Of a DNA stretch of 64,000 nt, positions 18,831 through 28,028 are shown piece after piece. The position numbers and the translations under genes are program-made. Below the pieces are notes generated by a model. It was not told where the DNA came from and did no database searches. It was given only the letters and a program-made list of their open reading frames with translations. The DNA comes from CAVXYG01 sp963706835 (GTDB taxonomy: Bacteria > Actinomycetota > Actinomycetes > S36-B12 > GCA-2699445): contig CAVPOB010000008.1 in NCBI GenBank assembly GCA_963706835.1, positions 124,001 through 188,000 on the forward strand, in the 5' to 3' direction. Every line of letters begins with the position of its first letter. Within the stretch, counting starts at the first letter, position 1.

Positions 18831-19748
18831 TCAGTCGGTGTAGATGGGAATCCCGAACAGGGCGCTGATGCCGTTGGCCACCAGCGCCACGGAGATCGCC
18901 AGCAGGATGAACCCGAAGATGCGCTGGAAGGCGAGGATGCCGCTGGCCCCCAGGTAGTGCAGGATCGGGCTTGCGGCACGCAAACCGTACACCGCCAGAA
19001 TGGCGATCAACCCGATGCCGATCAGCACCCCGAGATCGGCGGCCAGCGTCGTGGTCTGCGAGGTCAGCCCGATCACCATCCCCATCGCGGCCGGTCCCGC
19101 GAGCAGCGGCATCGCCACCGGGCTGAAGGCGATGTCCTTCACCAGCGCCGATGCCGGAGCCGGTGAGTTCTGCGATGTGGTGGTGGCGGCTGGTTCTGCA
19201 ACCGCGGCTGCGGGCTCGTCGCGGTCCGGTGTCGGGGTCGGTCCGTCCGGCGACGCGGCAACTGCCTGCTCTTGGCCGGGTGCCTCAGCGGTACCGGGTG
19301 GCGGGGCGTCCTCGTCCGTGCCTGGCTTGCGCCGCCGATGCCGTCGCAGCTGCGTCACATCACGAGACTCGATGGAGCGGGCCACCAAGCGGGGCACGCT
19401 GCGCAGGGAGAACCGTTTCTCCCGAGCCCATGTCGCGGTCTCGGTCCGGGACACCTGCGGGTTGCCCGTCACCATGGCCCAGGCGGCGGCGCCGACGAGC
19501 AGGCCGCCGGCGACCTGTAGCGTCGCCAGGTTGATGCCGAAGAAGTCGAGGATGAACGCGCCGGCCAGTGCCGTGACCAGCAGGATCGCCCCGGTGTACA
19601 GGCCCGCCTTGGTCGCCTGCCGCTTGCGCTCCTGATCGCTGAGATCGCCCGTCATCACGGCGAACAGCGGGATCGCGTTCAACGGATTCGCCAGCGGGAG
19701 CAGAGCTGCGAAGCTGGCGCCCGCCCATGTGAGCACGTCGAACTCCAT
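18831..19748 (-). CDS. MarC family membrane protein with a long central insert
   Basis: The 305-residue protein has the MarC/UPF0056 pattern: LLPLANPLNAIPLFAVMTG at the start, then three helices, and in the second half IAFSPVAMPLLAGPAAMG, matching the conserved P.A.PLlaGPG. Three more helices follow. Between the halves, residues about 100-195 form a charged, Pro/Ala-rich linker, much longer than in ordinary MarC proteins of about 200-215 residues. MarC was once linked to multiple antibiotic resistance, but its true role is unknown. Confidence 0.85.
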   Translation of the reverse strand: MEFDVLTWAGASFAALLPLANPLNAIPLFAVMTGDLSDQERKRQATKAGLYTGAILLVTALAGAFILDFFGINLATLQVAGGLLVGAAAWAMVTGNPQVSRTETATWAREKRFSLRSVPRLVARSIESRDVTQLRRHRRRKPGTDEDAPPPGTAEAPGQEQAVAASPDGPTPTPDRDEPAAAVAEPAATTTSQNSPAPASALVKDIAFSPVAMPLLAGPAAMGMVIGLTSQTTTLAADLGVLIGIGLIAILAVYGLRAASPILHYLGASGILAFQRIFGFILLAISVALVANGISALFGIPIYTD

Positions 19749-19796
19749 CGCGCCTCCCTGCGGGCAGGCTAGTGCCGCCGCGGGGGCGATGGTGGT

Positions 19797-20588
19797 TCAG
19801 ACGCCGAACCGCGGCACCCGCCGCTCCAGGAATGCTGCCGTCCCTTCGGCGTGATCCGGGTGCTCCAGCGCCTCGGTGAGCAGGGCTTGCGTGGTCTCGT
19901 CCTCGACGCGGTGGCCAGCCAATGCCAGGTCGATGGTGCGCTTCATGCCGGTGATCGACACCGGGGCGCCGGCGGCGATCTGATCGGCCAGATCGGCCAC
20001 CGCAGCCGCGAGGTCCGCGGCGGGAACGACCTCGTCGACCAGGCCGGTCCGCAGCGCCCAGTCAGCATCCACCCGCCCCGCCGTCAGCAGCAACCGTTTC
20101 GCGCCGGCCGGCCCGATCAAGTCCACGAGCCGGGCGGTATCCGGTTGCGGGTAGATGAGGCCCAGTTTGGCGGGGGGAACGGCGAACACGGCGTCCTGCG
20201 CTGCGACCCGTAGGTCGCAGGCGGTGATCAGCCCGACGCCGCCACCCGCGCAGGGGCCTGCGATGGCGGCGATCGTGGCCAGTCGACAGCTGTGCAGGGC
20301 ATCCGTGGCGGCCGTGACGCGGCGGTGGTTCGCCAGACCCCACTCGACGCTGCCCGCATTGGCCCGGTACTCCGCAACGTCGGCCCCAGCACTGAAGACC
20401 CGCTGCGTGGCCGACTCCAGGACGAGGACCGCGGCCCCGCTCTGCTCGGCCCGGGCTACCAGATCCGGGATGGCGTCCCACATCTGTTGGGTGAGCGCAT
20501 TCGCCTTGTCGGTCCGGTCGATGACGAGGCGGGCAATGGCTCTGTCTAGGGTCACGCGCAGGCCGGAGGTCTCGGCAATGGTCGTCAT
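19797..20588 (-). CDS. Enoyl-CoA hydratase/isomerase family protein
   Basis: A crotonase-fold enzyme of 263 residues. The oxyanion-hole segments are visible as VFSAGADVAEYRA and IAGPCAGGGVGLITACDLRVA; AVPPAKLGLIYPQPDTARL follows and is typical of the family. It lacks a clear Glu at the first catalytic position of true hydratases (LGLIYPQPDT), so it may be an isomerase or hydratase of unknown specificity. The ATG at 20588 (MTTIAETSG) is preferred to an upstream start at 20636. It is monocistronic. Confidence 0.85.
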   Translation of the reverse strand: MTTIAETSGLRVTLDRAIARLVIDRTDKANALTQQMWDAIPDLVARAEQSGAAVLVLESATQRVFSAGADVAEYRANAGSVEWGLANHRRVTAATDALHSCRLATIAAIAGPCAGGGVGLITACDLRVAAQDAVFAVPPAKLGLIYPQPDTARLVDLIGPAGAKRLLLTAGRVDADWALRTGLVDEVVPAADLAAAVADLADQIAAGAPVSITGMKRTIDLALAGHRVEDETTQALLTEALEHPDHAEGTAAFLERRVPRFGV

Positions 20589-20770
20589 CCCAGGCAGCCT
20601 AGACGCCGGCTTCGGCATCGAACTGCTGGGGCCCAACTGCTATGGGATCCCAGTGACGGCGGCCGGTAGTGCCGATGGTTGTTGCGCTCGTCCCAGATTC
20701 GCACCCCGCGCGTCTTCACATTCCGGTCGCGGCGTGTTTGGGTAGGGCAACCCAATCCTGAGGAGGATGC

Positions 20771-20983
20771 ATGAAGCGCAGAATCGCTGCAGTGGTCATG
20801 GCCACCGGCCTTGCCGTCGGCGGCTTCGCCGGAACGGCGCAGGCGGACATGCACGAGCCGGATCCGAACTGTCGCGGCAAGATCGTCTCATTCCACGCCA
20901 AGGCGCTCGGCGGCCCGATGAACGCCGTGGCAAAGGCCGCCAAGGAGTTCAACTGCGAGGTTCCGCCCGGCCACCCGATGTAG
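20771..20983 (+). CDS. Small secreted protein of unknown function
   Basis: The 70-residue product has a typical Sec signal peptide (MKRRIAAVVMATGLAVGG, then FAGTAQA with an A-x-A cleavage site), leaving about 44 residues with two Cys (NCRGK and FNCEV) that could form a disulfide. An excellent ribosome site GAGGAGG sits before the ATG. A long hairpin follows the stop, so the gene looks like an independent, well-expressed unit. I do not recognise the mature sequence. Confidence 0.7.
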   Translation: MKRRIAAVVMATGLAVGGFAGTAQADMHEPDPNCRGKIVSFHAKALGGPMNAVAKAAKEFNCEVPPGHPM

Positions 20984-21002
20984 TTCCCGCGTTATCGCGC
21001 GA

Positions 21003-21040
21003 GACGATGGGGACCGGCCGGTTGGTCGGTCCCCATCGTC
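21003..21040 (+). terminator. Long hairpin after the small secreted protein gene
   Basis: A perfect 13-bp stem (GACGATGGGGACC with GGTCCCCATCGTC) encloses a 12-base loop. No T tract follows, but its position 20 bp after the stop fits an actinobacterial terminator. Confidence 0.7.
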
Positions 21041-21183
21041 GTGTCCCCCGGCATCCGGGGAACGACGATGCGGCGCGCCGTCGCAAGCCTCTGACGCGCA
21101 CCGGTCCGCTGCGCGGTGGCGGTCGCGGCCGTTGGGGACCTCGCAGGCCAGGTGCTGTGGGGCAAGGGCAGGTGACGGGGTCC

Positions 21184-21843
21184 CTATGGCGCGGGAGGCA
21201 AGTGCAGCCCCGTCGCGCTGTGGCAGTCGTACCCGTTCGGGACCTTGTGCAGGTATTGCTGGTGGTAGTCCTCGGCGTAGTAGAAGGGCTTGTCATCGGC
21301 CATCGCGATCTCGGTCGTGATGGGCCCCCAACCGTCGTCGGCGAGTACCTTGCCGAAGACCTCCGCGGTTTCGTGGGCGAGTGCCAACTGCTGCGGCGTC
21401 GTGCAGTAGATCGCGGAACGGTACTGCGTGCCGACATCGTTGCCCTGCCGGTACCCGGCGGTCGGGTCGTGGTGCTCCCAGAACGTGCGCAGCATCTCCC
21501 GCGCGCTGGTCTGCTCGGGGCAGTACACGATCAAGACGTTCTCGGCATGCCCGGTCCGGCCGGTGCAGACCTCTTCGTACGTCGGGTACGGCGTGTATCC
21601 GCCCTGGTAGCCGACCGCCGTGGTCAGCACACCGGGCATGCGCCAGAACTTCCGCTCGGCGCCCCAGAAGCAGCCCATGCCGACGTAGAGCTGCTCGGTG
21701 TCTGCGGGGAAGGGCCCTCGGATGGGGGATCCGAGCACGGCATGCATGGTGGGTACCGGATAGGCGTAGTCTGACCGTCCTGGCAGGGCACGGTCCTTGG
21801 CCACCAGTGAGGTCTTGGCGCTCAGCAGATCGAACAGGCTCAT
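21184..21843 (-). CDS. msrA: Peptide methionine sulfoxide reductase A
   Basis: Repairs oxidised methionine (S-sulfoxide). The active-site YVGMGCFWGAERKFW holds the catalytic Cys; VGYQGGYTPYPTYEEVCTG and GHAENVLIVYCP are conserved substrate-binding blocks; FFW-like HHDPTAGYRQGNDVGTQYRS follows, and AEDYHQQYL is present near the end. The 219-residue length fits the long actinobacterial form with its N-terminal LFDLLSAKTSLV extension. It is divergent from the glycosyltransferase gene. Confidence 0.95.
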   Translation of the reverse strand: MSLFDLLSAKTSLVAKDRALPGRSDYAYPVPTMHAVLGSPIRGPFPADTEQLYVGMGCFWGAERKFWRMPGVLTTAVGYQGGYTPYPTYEEVCTGRTGHAENVLIVYCPEQTSAREMLRTFWEHHDPTAGYRQGNDVGTQYRSAIYCTTPQQLALAHETAEVFGKVLADDGWGPITTEIAMADDKPFYYAEDYHQQYLHKVPNGYDCHSATGLHLPPAP

Positions 21844-21934
21844 CTCGCTATGGTCGCTCAGCGTGACGATGCCCGCACATCTGGCGGGCCCGGACGCGAC
21901 GCCACCGCGGGCGCCCTGGCGCTAGAGTGCGGGC

Positions 21935-24215
21935 GTGCCCGCTGTCACCGTCGTCCTTCAGGTGCCTCCCCGGGCGAGCGGAGAACTGGCCCGCTCGGCA
22001 CTGTCAGTGGCGCAGCAGGAGTTCGCTGACTGGGAACTGGTCATCGTGCACGGCGGCGATGCCGCTCTGCGGGCCGCCACTGCGGATCTCGCTGGCGGCG
22101 ATGCCCGGATCAGCGGTGCGGACTCGGTGCTCGCAGGGCTGGCCAACAGCAGCGGGGCGGTGGTGTGCTGGCTGGAGTCCGGCGCTCGGTTCCCGTCGGG
22201 CTACCTGGCGGCCGTCGTCGCTGCCATGGCGGATCCGGCGGCTCGGGTCGTGGTCGCGGCACGGCAGATCGAGCACGGTCCGCGCTTCGGGCGCCTCGAC
22301 CGGGTGCTGCCCGACAGCCCGGCCGAGCCGTCGAGGCTCGCAGGTGTCCGTGCGCCGGCCCGATGCTGAGCGCCCACTCGCCGAACTGCTCCGCAGCCCC
22401 GGCCGGCGCAACCTGCCGGGCTTGGCGGTGGCGACCAGGTTCGGTGAGCCCCCGCCGCAGCGGTCTTCGGTCACGGTTGTGGCCGAACTGCACCAGCAAT
22501 CGCCAGGCTTGTCGGTTCGGCCACAGTTGGGCAGGCTGCTCGACGCCGGGCTTGCCGTCGTGCTCGCGGTGTCCGGGCCAGTCCGTCTGGTGGGGCCGGC
22601 CGCGGTCCGCGGCCTGCCCCACAGCCAGGCGCTGCGCGTCGTTCGCGGCGCGAAGCCGGCGAGTGCGCGGGTTGCCGCCACCCGCGCGGTGGACACCCCG
22701 CTGGTGGCCTTCGTTCCGGCCGGCTGGGAGATCGGCCCGGAGGCGCTGACCGCGATGGCCGACCTGCTCCGGGAGCGCTCGGCTGCGGCGGTCATGCCCG
22801 TAGCGCGTGACGCCGGCGGCAGCGTGCTGGGGGCCGGTCTGATCTGGGCCGATGAGCGCAGCCTGCCGCAACGGATGCTGTCCGGGCATCCGCATGGCGA
22901 CCTTGCCGATCGCATCATCGAGGTCCCCGCGCCCCACCCCGAGGGCCTGGTGATGCGCACCGAGGATGCCCGGGCCGGGCTTGGCGATGACGACCCTCCC
23001 GCTCCGTGGTGGCCCGGGCCGGTGCTGCATCGGTCCGGGCGGCTCGGAGCGGTACTGGTGGACGGACGCTTCGACATCGCCATCCCGAGGTTCACCCCGC
23101 CGCAAGCGAATCGGCCGACCCCGAAACGGCCCGGCGCCGAGGCGCAGCGCGCAATCGCCGCAGCAGCACCTGCCGGTGCCGTGGCGGCGTCCCGCGACGC
23201 GCTGGCGGCCGCGCAGTGGGCTGCGACCGGCGTGATCGGCGATGACGGCGGGTGGCGGGCGCTCGTGGCCAGGCGCGCGGTGCGCGCCGAGCCGGTGCCC
23301 CAGCGCCGATGGGCGTTGAAGATCGGCGCGCCGCCGGGGGAGCGCGGGGACTCGTGGGGCGATGTGTTCTTCGCCGAGGACCTCGCGGGTGCGTTGCGGG
23401 CGCTGGGCAACGACGTCGTCATCGATCGGGACGGGTCGGCAGGCAGATCCGGGGCCTACCTGGACCGGGTCGTGCTGAACCTTCGGGGCTATCAGGTGGT
23501 GCCGCGACAGCCCGGGACGGCGCACCTGCTGTGGATCATCAGCCATCCGGACCTGGTGTCCGCTGATGAGATGCGCGGCTATGACCGGGTCTACGCGGCC
23601 AGCGCGAGTTGGCCCGACGAGGTCCGCGAGCAGCACGGCATCGACGTGCAGCCGCTGCTGCAGGCCACGGATCCGGCGCGGTTTCACCCTGACGTCGCCG
23701 AGCCGGATACCGGTCCCGATCTGCTCTTCGTCGGCAACTCCAAGAATGAATACCGTCCGATCGTCGCGGATTGCCGCGCCGCAGGCTTGCGGCCGACCGT
23801 GATCGGCCGAGGCTGGGAGAAGTTCCTGCCCGCTGAGGAGATCGCCGCCCTGGAAGTGACCAATGCGCAACTGCCGGCCGCGTACCGGTCCGCCGGGATC
23901 GTGCTGAACGACCACTGGGGCGACATGGCGGCCAAGGGGTTCCTGAACAATCGGCTGTTCGACGCCGTGGCGTGCGGTGCCCGGGTCGTCAGCGACGATG
24001 TCCGTGGGCTGCGCGAGGTGTTCGGCGAGTCCGTGCAGCTCTATCGGGACCCCCAGGACCTGGCCCGACTCTGCGATCGCGCCCATCGCAGCATCTTCGG
24101 CTCCGAAGAGGAGCGGCGGCAGCGGGCCGGCCGCATCGCGGCCGAACACTCCTTCGAGGCGCGGGCGCAGCGGCTCATGGCCGACGCCCTGGCGATCCCG
24201 GTCCTGCCGGAGTAG
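21935..24215 (+). CDS. Large glycosyltransferase (one apparent frameshift near 22339)
   Basis: The joined product is about 760 residues. The N-terminus (AVTVVLQVPPRASGELARSA ... ELVIVHGGDAA) looks like a GT-A (family 2-like) fold, and PLVAFVPAGWEIGPEAL recurs in a second GT-A-like section. The C-terminal third is GT-B-like, with DLLFVGNSKNEYRPIVADCR, NQ-like ALEVTNAQLPAAYRSAGIVL and GFLNNRLFDAVACGARVVSD, typical of CgeB/DUF3880-type transferases. The frame breaks after PSRLA; restoring CG (CTCGCGCAG) joins it to QVSVRRPDAERPL. It probably assembles a surface polysaccharide with the RgpF-like and RmlC neighbours. Confidence 0.75.
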
Positions 24216-24236
24216 ACGACGCTGCCCGGTGCCCCG

Positions 24237-25112
24237 CTACAGGCGGGGGCCTCCGACCCGGGCGAGGTAGGCGGCGAATCCCTCGAACGCGGCCGGAAAG
24301 CGCCGCTGCAGCCGGGTCAGATCATCGCGCAACTGCGGCACGGTCCGGAAGGGCTTGGTGAAGTGGGTGACCTTGACCGCCGGCAGGGCGCCGGTCAGGG
24401 CGCGGTCCCACAGCACGTGCACCGGCGAGAAGGCCCCCCGGCCGGGGTCGTGCTCGGTCGGCCCTGGCGGACGCACGATGCCGTACGCCGCAGCCAGGGC
24501 GGGTCGCCTGGCCGCCAGGCGCAGATTGCGGGAGGCGCCGATGCGCCGCTCGTGGGGGGTGGGGGTGTAGGTGGCGGCCAGGGTGGTGCGGGCCTGGGCG
24601 AGGAGGCGGGCGAGGCCGAGTTCGTAGTCGTCGATGACGCGTTCGCGGTCGTCGATGGGGGCCATGGCGTGCCAGAAGGCCTGGAAGTAGGGGTTGCGCA
24701 GGACGGCGGGGGTGAAGGCCATGAAGTAGGACTGCAGGTGGGTGAGGTACTGGTGGCTGATGGTGATGCCGTAGCCGTCGGCGCCGGTGGTGTCGTGGTG
24801 GGCGAGGAGGTCCGGGACGGGGGCCAGCGGGCCGATGATGGAGTCGTTGGCGAGGATGAGCCGGTCGTGGTCGGGCCAGTCGGGGGTGGCGAGCAGGCCG
24901 GTGCGCCAGGAGTAGAAGTCGTAGCCGGTGTTGGGGCGCAGGATGGCTTCGTCGACGGTGTCGAGGCGGGCGCGGGCGGCGGGTGCGAGGTCGGCGGTGG
25001 TGACGAAGACGAGCCGGTCGGCGGCGGGGCGCAGGGCGTCGATGGTGTGGCGGACGTGGTCGGCGATGAGGCCGTGCGGGTCGTAGTGGACCAGCACCGC
25101 CAGCGTCGCCAT
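24237..25112 (-). CDS. RgpF-like rhamnan synthesis family protein, copy A
   Basis: The 291-residue protein belongs to the rhamnan synthesis F family, which helps build rhamnose-rich wall polysaccharides. Visible features are VLVHYDPHGLIADHVRHT, RPNTGYDFYSWRTGL, LANDSIIGPLAP and SYFMAFTPAVL. The N-terminal two thirds are nearly identical, at DNA level, to the next gene; the C-terminal third differs but keeps WDRALTGALPAVKV. The ATG at 25112 is used; a GTG at 25121 is also possible. It ends convergently, 21 bp from the glycosyltransferase. Confidence 0.8.
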   Translation of the reverse strand: MATLAVLVHYDPHGLIADHVRHTIDALRPAADRLVFVTTADLAPAARARLDTVDEAILRPNTGYDFYSWRTGLLATPDWPDHDRLILANDSIIGPLAPVPDLLAHHDTTGADGYGITISHQYLTHLQSYFMAFTPAVLRNPYFQAFWHAMAPIDDRERVIDDYELGLARLLAQARTTLAATYTPTPHERRIGASRNLRLAARRPALAAAYGIVRPPGPTEHDPGRGAFSPVHVLWDRALTGALPAVKVTHFTKPFRTVPQLRDDLTRLQRRFPAAFEGFAAYLARVGGPRL

Positions 25113-25137
25113 GACCGCCACCGTAGCGCCACCGCGC
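24549..25137. repeat. 589-bp direct duplication, copy 1
   Basis: This block recurs 913 bp downstream with one mismatch (T at 24948, C at 25861). It covers the first two thirds of the RgpF-like gene plus about 25 bp upstream of its start. Confidence 0.95.
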
Positions 25138-25167
25138 CGCCGACGGCCCGCGTGCGCCGGGGACGCG

Positions 25168-26025
25168 CTACCAGGTGGTGCCGATGCGCCGCAGGTAGTC
25201 GCGGAACCCGTCGAAGGCCTTCGGATAGCGCTCCTCGAGGCGCGTCAGCGCCGCCTCCCGGTCGATGCGGTACGGGTCGCGGGTGAACAGGCTGACCTTG
25301 ACCGCCGGCAGGGCGCCGGTCAGCGCCCGGTCCCACAGCCCCAGGATCGGCGACTCGGTCGCGTGCCGGATGGGCTGCAGTGCGTAGGCGGCCGCGGCCG
25401 CGAACGGTCGCAGCGCCGGGGCGCGGTGGGCGGCGGCCATCCGGGCGGCGAGCAGCCGGTCCTCGTGGGGGGTGGGGGTGTAGGTGGCGGCCAGGGTGGT
25501 GCGGGCCTGGGCGAGGAGGCGGGCGAGGCCGAGTTCGTAGTCGTCGATGACGCGTTCGCGGTCGTCGATGGGGGCCATGGCGTGCCAGAAGGCCTGGAAG
25601 TAGGGGTTGCGCAGGACGGCGGGGGTGAAGGCCATGAAGTAGGACTGCAGGTGGGTGAGGTACTGGTGGCTGATGGTGATGCCGTAGCCGTCGGCGCCGG
25701 TGGTGTCGTGGTGGGCGAGGAGGTCCGGGACGGGGGCCAGCGGGCCGATGATGGAGTCGTTGGCGAGGATGAGCCGGTCGTGGTCGGGCCAGTCGGGGGT
25801 GGCGAGCAGGCCGGTGCGCCAGGAGTAGAAGTCGTAGCCGGTGTTGGGGCGCAGGATGGCCTCGTCGACGGTGTCGAGGCGGGCGCGGGCGGCGGGTGCG
25901 AGGTCGGCGGTGGTGACGAAGACGAGCCGGTCGGCGGCGGGGCGCAGGGCGTCGATGGTGTGGCGGACGTGGTCGGCGATGAGGCCGTGCGGGTCGTAGT
26001 GGACCAGCACCGCCAGCGTCGCCAT
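25168..26025 (-). CDS. RgpF-like rhamnan synthesis family protein, copy B
   Basis: Paralogue of the adjacent gene, 285 residues. Residues 1 to about 187 match copy A exactly at protein level; the C-terminal part (RLLAARMAAAHRAPALRPF, then LFTRDPYRIDREAALTRLEE) has diverged. It is divergent from rmlC, whose product feeds dTDP-L-rhamnose synthesis, which supports a role in rhamnan assembly. Confidence 0.8.
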   Translation of the reverse strand: MATLAVLVHYDPHGLIADHVRHTIDALRPAADRLVFVTTADLAPAARARLDTVDEAILRPNTGYDFYSWRTGLLATPDWPDHDRLILANDSIIGPLAPVPDLLAHHDTTGADGYGITISHQYLTHLQSYFMAFTPAVLRNPYFQAFWHAMAPIDDRERVIDDYELGLARLLAQARTTLAATYTPTPHEDRLLAARMAAAHRAPALRPFAAAAAYALQPIRHATESPILGLWDRALTGALPAVKVSLFTRDPYRIDREAALTRLEERYPKAFDGFRDYLRRIGTTW

Positions 26026-26050
26026 GACCGCCACCGTAGCGCCACCGCGC
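25462..26050. repeat. 589-bp direct duplication, copy 2
   Basis: Second copy of the block at 24549-25137. It begins inside copy B of the RgpF-like gene and ends 25 bp upstream of its start codon. Confidence 0.95.
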
Positions 26051-26101
26051 ACGGATTCCGCTAGGGTCGGCACGGCAGAAGGGCCGATGGCAGGAGGTCG
26101 C

Positions 26102-26701
26102 ATGGAGGTCACCGAATTGGCCGTGCCGGGGGCCTGGGTCTTCACCCCGCGCCAGTTCGCCGACGACCGGGGCGTGTTCATGGAGGCCTACAAGGCCAGC
26201 GTCTTCGCCGAGTTCGTCGGCCACGAGCTCCCCCTGGCACAGGTGAACGTCTCGGTGTCGAAGGCGGGGACCATCCGCGGCGTGCACTTCGCCGACGTGC
26301 CGCCGGGGCAGGCGAAGTACGTCTACTGCCCGCGCGGATCCCTGCTCGATGTCGCCATCGATATCAGGGTGGGGTCGCCCACGTTCGGCGCAGTAGATTC
26401 GGTGATCCTCAACGACCAGCAGCGCCGGGCCATCTACCTGGCCGAGGGACTGGGGCACGCCTTCTTCGCCCTCGAGGACGACACCACCGCGACCTATCTG
26501 TGCTCCACGCCGTACAACCCGACGGCGGAGCACGGCATCACGCCGTTGGATCCGGCGCTCGGTCTGCCGTGGCCGACCGATCTGGAGCCGCTGCTGTCGG
26601 AGAAGGACACGGCCGCGCCGACGCTGGCCGAGGCGGCCGAGCAGGGGCTGCTGCCGACCTGGGAAGCCTGTCAGGCGCGCTACGCGCAGTTGCGGGGCTG
26701 A
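26102..26701 (+). CDS. rmlC: dTDP-4-dehydrorhamnose 3,5-epimerase family protein
   Basis: RmlC epimerises the dTDP-4-keto sugar during dTDP-L-rhamnose synthesis. The 199-residue cupin shows FADDRGVFMEAYK, the active-site His in TIRGVHFADVPPGQAKYVYC, VAIDIRVGSPTFG, and AIYLAEGLGHAFFALEDDTTATYL. An AGGAGG ribosome site precedes the ATG at 26102. Other members of this cupin family (EvaD, NovW) epimerise related sugars, so the exact product is inferred. Its 3' end overlaps the MFS gene by 22 bp. Confidence 0.88.
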   Translation: MEVTELAVPGAWVFTPRQFADDRGVFMEAYKASVFAEFVGHELPLAQVNVSVSKAGTIRGVHFADVPPGQAKYVYCPRGSLLDVAIDIRVGSPTFGAVDSVILNDQQRRAIYLAEGLGHAFFALEDDTTATYLCSTPYNPTAEHGITPLDPALGLPWPTDLEPLLSEKDTAAPTLAEAAEQGLLPTWEACQARYAQLRG

Positions 26702-27963
26702 GCCTCACCCGCAGTGGGCGTGCTCGCGCTGCGGTGCAGGGTCTCCGGCATGACCAGCGCCAACAGCAGGGCTACCGCTGCTACGACTGCGCCGGCCAGG
26801 AATGCCCAGGGGAAGCCGAGGGCGTCGGCCAGCAGCCCGGCCAGCAGCGGGCCGATGATGGCGCCGAAGTCGGCCGTCATCTGGAAGCCGGCGATGATGG
26901 TTCCCTTCCCGTTGCGCCCCGCGATGTCCCCGGCCGTCGCTGCGGGGGCGCTGCCCATGAAGGCGCTGCCGGCCCCCAGCACCACCATGGCCAGCAGAGC
27001 CGCCCAACCGGCGCCCGCCAGGGCCAGCAGGACCATCCCGGCGCAGGTGGTGAGTGTGCCGACGATCATTGCCGGTCGGCGGCCCCGATGGTCGGACATC
27101 CGGCTGCCGGGGGTCAGCACGATGACATTGGCCACTGCCGCGATCAGGAAGGCGATGCCCGCCCATCCCTCGTCCATGCCCAGGCCCGCGACCAGGAACA
27201 GCGGCACCAGCGACATGCGCAGGCCGAACGTCACGAAGCCGTTGGTGAGGTTGGCCGCCAGGGCCGCCCGGAACGCCGCCGTGCGCAGCGCCGCGCGAAA
27301 GGTGGGGGCGGCTGCATCGTCCGCAGGCGGCGTGGGCCCCGGATCGCCGTCGCGCCCGCCGGGCAGCGCGGCCGGCAAGTGCCGCCAGGCGACGGCTGCG
27401 GCGGCCAGCAGTGCCACGGCGTACACCAGCAGGGGGGCTCGGATGGACAGTCCGATCACGGCCCCGCCCACCGCCGGCCCGAGCACGCCGCCGACCAGGA
27501 AGCCGGCCTGGAATGCTCCTGCGGCGCGGCCGCGCTGCTCCGGGGCGACGACCCGCAGCAGGAGCGCCATCGCCGACACCGTGAACATCGCCGAGCCGAC
27601 GCCGCCGAGGCCCCGCAGCACCAGCAGTTGCACGTAGTTCTGCGCCAGCGCCGCCAACAGGCTGGACAGCGCCACGATGAGCAGTCCGGTGGTGAGGACC
27701 CGTCGCTCGCCGATGCGCTCGACTGCTGCTCCCGCGCCCGGGCTGGCGACGAAGCGCATGAGTGCGAAGACGCTGATGACGGCACTGGCGAGCAGCGCGC
27801 TGACGCCGAAGCTGCTGGCGTACAGCGGGATGGCCGGAGCGGCGATGCCGAAGCCCAGTGCCACGCAGAAGGCGATGGCCGCCACCACCAGCGCTTCCGG
27901 AGGGAGGTCGCGCAGCAGCGCCGGGCGCGGGAGGCGGAACCTGCGAACGTCGCTGCTGGGCAC
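26680..27963 (-). CDS. MFS transporter
   Basis: A 427-residue transporter with about 12 membrane helices in two halves separated by a charged linker (PAALPGGRDGDPGPTPPADD). MFS signature motifs appear as RMSDHRGRRPAMIVGT (motif A in the second half, G-x-x-x-D-R-x-G-R-R pattern) and RFVASPGAGAAVERIGERRVL in the first half. It is probably a drug or metabolite exporter; the substrate is unknown. The GTG at 27963 (VPSSDVRRF) is the likely start. The frame is open upstream into the ABM gene, but a terminator hairpin lies between, so that fusion is rejected. Confidence 0.85.
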   Translation of the reverse strand: MPSSDVRRFRLPRPALLRDLPPEALVVAAIAFCVALGFGIAAPAIPLYASSFGVSALLASAVISVFALMRFVASPGAGAAVERIGERRVLTTGLLIVALSSLLAALAQNYVQLLVLRGLGGVGSAMFTVSAMALLLRVVAPEQRGRAAGAFQAGFLVGGVLGPAVGGAVIGLSIRAPLLVYAVALLAAAAVAWRHLPAALPGGRDGDPGPTPPADDAAAPTFRAALRTAAFRAALAANLTNGFVTFGLRMSLVPLFLVAGLGMDEGWAGIAFLIAAVANVIVLTPGSRMSDHRGRRPAMIVGTLTTCAGMVLLALAGAGWAALLAMVVLGAGSAFMGSAPAATAGDIAGRNGKGTIIAGFQMTADFGAIIGPLLAGLLADALGFPWAFLAGAVVAAVALLLALVMPETLHRSASTPTAGEAQPRNCA

Positions 27964-27990
27964 GCACTCAACGGTACGGCGGTACGACGA

Positions 27991-28016
27991 AGCCCCCGGC
28001 CCAGCGACCGGGGGCT
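27991..28016 (-). terminator. Terminator hairpin after the ABM-fold gene
   Basis: A perfect 9-bp stem, AGCCCCCGG with CCGGGGGCT, encloses an 8-base loop. It lies 12 bp after the proposed TAA stop of the ABM gene and upstream of the MFS start, so it separates the two genes. Confidence 0.8.
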
Positions 28017-28028
28017 GCGATGCGATGG

